Positions 60,230-64,000 of a stretch of 64,000 nt of DNA are shown here, piece after piece (position 1 is the stretch's first letter; each line of letters opens with the position of its first letter). The notes beneath the pieces are model-generated. The model saw only the letters and a list, made by a program, of their open reading frames with translations, made no database searches and was not told the origin of the DNA. The translations under genes and the position numbers were made by a program. This DNA comes from Mantis religiosa. Its lineage: Eukaryota > Arthropoda > Insecta > Mantodea > Mantidae. The stretch lies in contig CM060947.1 of NCBI GenBank assembly GCA_030765055.1, forward strand, positions 217,159,271-217,223,270, read 5' to 3'.

Positions 60230-60470
60230 TCAAGCGCCTTGCCGCAGGTTCGCGCCACGAGGTCCAGTTTTGTATTCCCGCGAATGTACACGCACGCAAA
60301 CACGGACTCTTCTCACGCAAACACGCAAGCGACGCGCGACGGGCGAGGGGGCGCACAAGCATGCACGAACGTGCACGAACTGTAGATTCGTGCCTGTTCG
60401 GCTGGGACCGTGTGTGCGAGTGTTTGCCAGTGCTCGTCTGCTTCCTTCGCGGGCAAGTCGCACATGCACG
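60230..60470 (+). promoter_or_regulatory. CpG island and probable 5' leader of the MADF gene
   Basis: These 240 bases hold roughly 30 CpG dinucleotides (for example GCGACGCGCGACGGGCGAG), whereas CpG is scarce in most of the window. It lies directly upstream of the MADF exon, as expected for a promoter/5' UTR. CTTGCCGCAG at 60238-60247 could also be a splice acceptor, so part of it may be an internal exon. No TATA box was recognised. Confidence 0.6.
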
Positions 60471-60800
60471 ATGGAGTGGTCTAACGATTTAGTATTTAAG
60501 TTGATAGATGAGTATAGACAGCGTCCGTTGCTATGGGACACGTCAGATAATTGCTACAAGATCCACAGCAAGAAGAACGACGCGTGGGCGGAAATCGCCA
60601 CGATCATGGGTACAGACATCTCCGAGGTGAAGAAGAAGATCAATTCCCTGCTCGCGTCTTACAGAAGGGAGCGTCAGAAGATGACGGCTAAACACGAACT
60701 GTATATGGAGTCATATCCATCCACCTGGTTCGCCTTCCACAAGTTCGACTTTCTCACCGACATATACACGCCCAGAAAGCGTCTCAATCCTCTGTTCCAC
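60471..60800 (+). CDS. MADF-domain protein, first coding exon
   Basis: The only convincing host coding sequence. ATG 60471 has A at -3 and G at +4, and the exon ends at 60800 just before GTAAGT, a consensus donor, in phase 0 (110 codons). Residues 8-100 form a MADF (Myb/SANT-like DNA-binding) domain: LIDEYRQRPLLWD (11-23), DAWAEIATIMG (37-47), EVKKKINSLLASYRRER (52-68) and a Trp-Phe-rich end (W86, F87, F94). A basic PRKR follows at 101-104. MADF proteins act in the nucleus as transcription regulators, often with a C-terminal BESS motif, which would lie in a later exon not seen here. An in-frame ATG at 60270 would add 67 Arg/Thr-rich residues from the CpG island; I prefer 60471 because homology starts there. 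Confidence 0.85.
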
Positions 60801-61618
60801 GTAAGTCTCTGTCTCTCTTCCTTTATTGTTGTCTTCCTCTCTACCAAGCTAGCCATTATAAAAACAATACAGTTTAATGGTTTAAAAAATACTTCTTTGT
60901 TTTTCTCCCATGAAATGCATCGAACTGGTTACTCTCATTAAGCATTCCATTTTTAATTATTTTATAAGCCTGGAGAACCGGTTGTTTATTATACCAGCGT
61001 CTAAACTTGACTCATATATACACAAGAAATATTATGGAATGGCAGTATATTTTCCAGAATATCTTAAGGTGACGAAAGACAATTTGTTTGTCGAAGGCTA
61101 TAACTGTCACGTTTTTGCTATCATGTTATTAGCACAAAAAAAAGTGGAATTGAGCTCCATTTGACTTTTTTTAATGTAAATAGCACATTACTCTATGATC
61201 TCCATTATTGAGACAAATTTATTTATACACGTCTAATAGTTGAGATAAAATACACATGCATAATTACTGTATCCTCCAAGACAGTCATTTTTTTTTCTTT
61301 GAACTTTGCGAACGTGGTGGACAACATTCTTCACAAGCCTACTCTAAGTTCATACTACTTAGTGAATAGTGTGATGCATGTTTAATCACTGTACAATCAA
61401 TATACCTTATATTTTATACTGGTTCGCATTAAATACAATGCTCAAAGCATTTACATTAATCGCCATAAACATTTGCCCACAGGCGCTATGAACTTTGGCA
61501 TTATCAACTTGTTTTGCAGGTTTCACAGAGAGATACATTCTATTTGTGTTAATAAGATAAAGAAGAGCGTATATATCCCAATACGCAATATGCAGATAGA
61601 ATATCAAAGTAAACTTCA

Positions 61619-61621
<3 letters not shown>

Positions 61622-61669
<48 letters not shown>
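61622..61669. repeat. (TA)n microsatellite
   Basis: About 23 TA units in the presumed MADF intron; a self-complementary, cruciform-prone tract. Confidence 0.95.
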
Positions 61670-61675
<6 letters not shown>

Positions 61676-62003
61676 GCTATCGTACCTATTTATGTATTTC
61701 AATGAGCAATAGATTTATTAAAAATTAGTTTCTGTGTTTATCTTATCATTTCTTACTTCTATGAAATCCAGCAAGTATTAAAGAAAGCTATTCACAGAAA
61801 ATTTCAGATGGGTATATTTTAACAGGTAAATTTAACAAATGCATAAAAAACTTGCATTTTTTATTTCCTTGAAAATGGAATTTATAGTAGAACTGGACTC
61901 CATTTCACTCCTTTTCGATGTTTTCTCTTCGGAAACACATCCAACTCAAAACCGTAATTAAGAATTCTACTCTTAATTGGCTTTTTATTATCTATGGAAA
62001 ACC

Positions 62004-62059
62004 GGTTGGTTGGTTGGTTGGTTGGTTGGTTGGTTGGTTGGTTGGTTGGTTGGTTGGTT
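62004..62059. repeat. (GGTT)n microsatellite
   Basis: Fourteen perfect tetranucleotide units. The unit differs from the usual insect telomere repeat (TTAGG), so it is a microsatellite and not telomeric DNA. Confidence 0.95.
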
Positions 62060-62960
62060 TAGAATCAATGGTTCCCAAATGTTACCAGCTGGAGCGGGTG
62101 GTAAAATTGTATGTAATAAGCATTTTCCATTCACCCACTCACCAAACTTATATTAATTTTTTAATATACATGTAATTTCACAAATCTACTAACTGTGTGA
62201 CAAGAATGTCAACAAATTGTCTCTATCCAACTGTAGCTTCAAATCCAAAATGTTACCTCGAAGGAAAGTTTAAATAACCTATAACCAAATTAATGGACAA
62301 CTTTTGTTAAATATTCTGAAAGCAATAATCGCTTAAATTTGCTTTTAATCATATTAGCTTATCCAAACACTAGAGCTAACAAAACCGGTTGTAGCACCTG
62401 AAGTTGAACGCAATTTCCATATTGTAACCTTTAAAACAAAGTAGTAAATGGGGAATACTTAGGGAATGGTTGCATCAGTTCAATAGATTACAAATATGCA
62501 TATACAACATACTTTCTCTACCACCTACCTGTAGTAATTAAACGCAGAATTAAAAAAAAAGTCCATACAAATTTTACTGGGAACACGTTTTTGAGGCCAC
62601 TGAGATCCAAAAACATTTATGCCCGATTTCACCAACAGATGTTAAGACTTAACACGAGTTTAACAATAGTTAAAACAAAAATTACCTATCACCAACAGTG
62701 TTAGCGTTAACAGTCGTGTTAAATCTCTTGTTAAACTAACAAGCCAAATTTCTGATGTTAAGTCCTTAACAATTGTAAATAGTTAAGATGGTGAGCATAA
62801 ACTCAGCTGTTGATGTCGATTTGCTATATTTAAGACCGTCTAAATGGCATTCGTAATAACAGTACGGACTATGGCAAATGATTTTGAGGAGCTATCCAAA
62901 GAGAAACTTTTACGAAGGTATACACTGTCGAAATATGTTACTATGAAGTACAAGAGAGGC

Positions 62961-63304
62961 TAGAACATGTATCGGAAGGAACATGGTAATCTCGCCTTTG
63001 CTTCAAGTATCAATAACCTTGCGATTTTATAATTCACTGAATTATGTGGATAATACATTGTCCACCTGCCGCCTTGAAACGTTCAAGTCACTTGTCCTTC
63101 GCAACTCGTTTTAAATTTACGTAATACTGAGTTAGAACATGCATCGAAAGGAATATGCCGATCTCGCCTTAGCTTCAAGTATTAATAACTTTGCGATTTT
63201 ATAATTCACTGAATTATGTGGATAATACACTGTTCACCTCCCGTCTTGAAACGTTTAAGCCACTTGTCTTTCGCACTTTGTTTTAAATTTACGTAATACT
63301 GACA
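62961..63304 (+). repeat. 172-bp tandem duplication inside the Harbinger-like element
   Basis: Units 62961-63132 and 63133-63304 are direct repeats with about 15 percent difference; both contain TTTTATAATTCACTGAATTA and TTTTAAATTTACGTAATACT. The second copy runs into the Myb/SANT frame. The divergence shows the duplication is old. Confidence 0.85.
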
Positions 63305-63518
63305 AGTTGTTTGGTGCTTCTAGTAGTGACACATACATTTGAATTAAATTCGTTTCCAATATTTTCCCCGTGACATCTTTCTCTTTTACATTCACCGCAT
63401 CCGTCCTCCTATTTTCCACGATATCCTTACACTTCGTCACCAATTCAATTAACACTTCTTTCTCCATCGATGAGAAATTTGTCTCACGGTTTTATTTATG
63501 ATTTTGTTCATCCGCCAT
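63255..63518 (-). pseudogene. Myb/SANT-like DNA-binding protein fragment
   Basis: On the minus strand an ATG at 63518 reads MADEQNHK and meets a stop at codon 9; the same phase continues as NRETNFSSMEKEVLIELVTK, CKDIVENRRTDAVNVKEKD. This matches the start of the Myb/SANT (zeste-like) domain family of insects, with its '..KE.L..LV.KYKD..E.KRTDAV..K.K...W..I' pattern. The Trp after the KEK block and the remaining helices are lost where the tandem duplication begins. In Harbinger elements such a protein helps carry the transposase to the DNA. This copy is dead. Confidence 0.7.
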
Positions 63519-63771
63519 GTTTCAGCTTGTGCAGACGAAAATGAAAACAAAAGCGCATCGCAGTACGCTCAGAAAATAATACGACTCATCCATAGCCTTC
63601 TCTAGCTGAGATATTTACAAGTTTCTTGGCGTTAACACAGGTTTGTTAACATTTTCAGAAAACAGGTTGGTGAAATGCAAGAAGTTTAACATTAGTGTTA
63701 GCCCTCTGACAATTGTTACGTTACATTTGTTAACGTCGATTTTAACATCTGTTGGTGAAATCAGGCATTGG

Positions 63772-63918
<147 letters not shown>

Positions 63919-64000
63919 CGCACCACAATTCGATACTGGAACAAATTCCTAGCTAGGTATTCAAGGTCAGCAACTTTCAAGAATGCCACAGGAAGAATTT

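Larger units (their letters stand above)
60801..62619 (+). other. Intron of the MADF gene (first part)
   Basis: Starts with GTAAGTCTCTGTC. It holds a (TA)n array (61622-61669) and a (GGTT)n array (62004-62059). The frame 60910-61164 (+) is open for 84 codons but lacks an acceptor in phase or any BESS-like motif, so it is not called as an exon. No acceptor with a continuing conserved frame was found before the window end. Confidence 0.55.
62620..63766. mobile_element. Harbinger-like DNA transposon remnant
   Basis: The outer ends are inverted repeats: TGCCCGATTTCACCAACAG (62620 on) and rc TGCCTGATTTCACCAACAG (up to 63766), one mismatch over 26 bases. Next to each end are further TTAAC/GTTAA-rich stretches. 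The element carries a minus-strand Myb/SANT frame at the right and a possible transposase start on the plus strand at the left (MANDFEELSKEKLLRRYTLS, 62872 on). Two opposed genes, one Myb/SANT-like, is the Harbinger plan. The expected 3-bp target duplication is not clear (TTA against TTG). At 1.15 kb it is internally reduced. Confidence 0.65.

Noticed and set aside
60910..61164. Second exon of the MADF gene
   Set aside because: No acceptor in the required phase is apparent and there is no BESS-like or other conserved motif; open length alone is not enough in this sequence.
62004..62059. Interstitial telomere repeat
   Set aside because: The unit is GGTT, not the insect TTAGG; a plain tetranucleotide microsatellite.

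Overview
The window looks like intergenic and intronic DNA from an arthropod nuclear genome, most likely an insect with a large, AT-rich, transposon-filled genome. The evidence is the presence of Tc1/mariner, hAT and Harbinger-type elements, several tRNA-derived SINE families, non-LTR retrotransposon ends, very long (TAA)n, (TG)n(AG)n and (CA)n arrays, and one intron-split MADF-domain gene. I cannot name the species. There are no operons, rRNA genes or CRISPR arrays, and I see no functional tRNA gene.

Only one convincing host coding segment is visible: a 110-codon exon of a MADF-domain protein at 60471-60800 (+). It sits in a CpG-rich island and ends in a consensus GTAAGT splice donor. A Z-DNA-prone (GC)n(GT)n tract lies about 340 bp upstream of its ATG. 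Everything downstream of the donor to the window end is probably intron, and it includes a Harbinger-like element with a Myb/SANT remnant.

Layout. 0-6 kb: AT-rich DNA with shredded copies of a diverged repeat family, one SINE-like element and a LINE 3' end. 6.2-6.8 kb: a fold-back Tc1/mariner-like element. 7-10.4 kb: SINE-A copies and a hAT-type element. 10.4-20 kb: nearly empty AT-rich DNA with one (TAA)n array. 20.4-25 kb: a nest of a hAT element, two SINE-B copies, a Tc1-like transposase pseudogene split by SINE-B, and a MITE. 25-30 kb: a SINE-A copy, a 390-bp (TAA)n array and a LINE end. 31-37 kb: SINE-A copies, a long palindrome that truncates a mariner transposase remnant, and a decayed gene of an uncharacterised family. 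39-46 kb: large compound microsatellites, a mariner remnant, a cluster of five SINEs and a TIR element enclosing a tRNA-Ala-like sequence. 47-53 kb: a complete but decayed Tc1 element, a GC-rich coiled-coil gene remnant, a SINE-like unit with 85-bp tandem repeats and a LINE reverse transcriptase. 53-58 kb: young SINE-A copies with target-site duplications, a second MITE copy carrying one of them, and a long palindrome inside another SINE-A. 59-64 kb: the MADF exon and its intron.

The most distinctive material is the fold-back DNA. Two near-perfect palindromes (34.5 and 57.7 kb) carry hammerhead-ribozyme-like core strings. A transposon at 6.2 kb has 210-bp arms that contain the end of its own transposase gene. 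A perfect 24-bp inverted repeat encloses a tRNA-like sequence. The two MITE copies give a filled/empty-site comparison that proves one SINE-A insertion.
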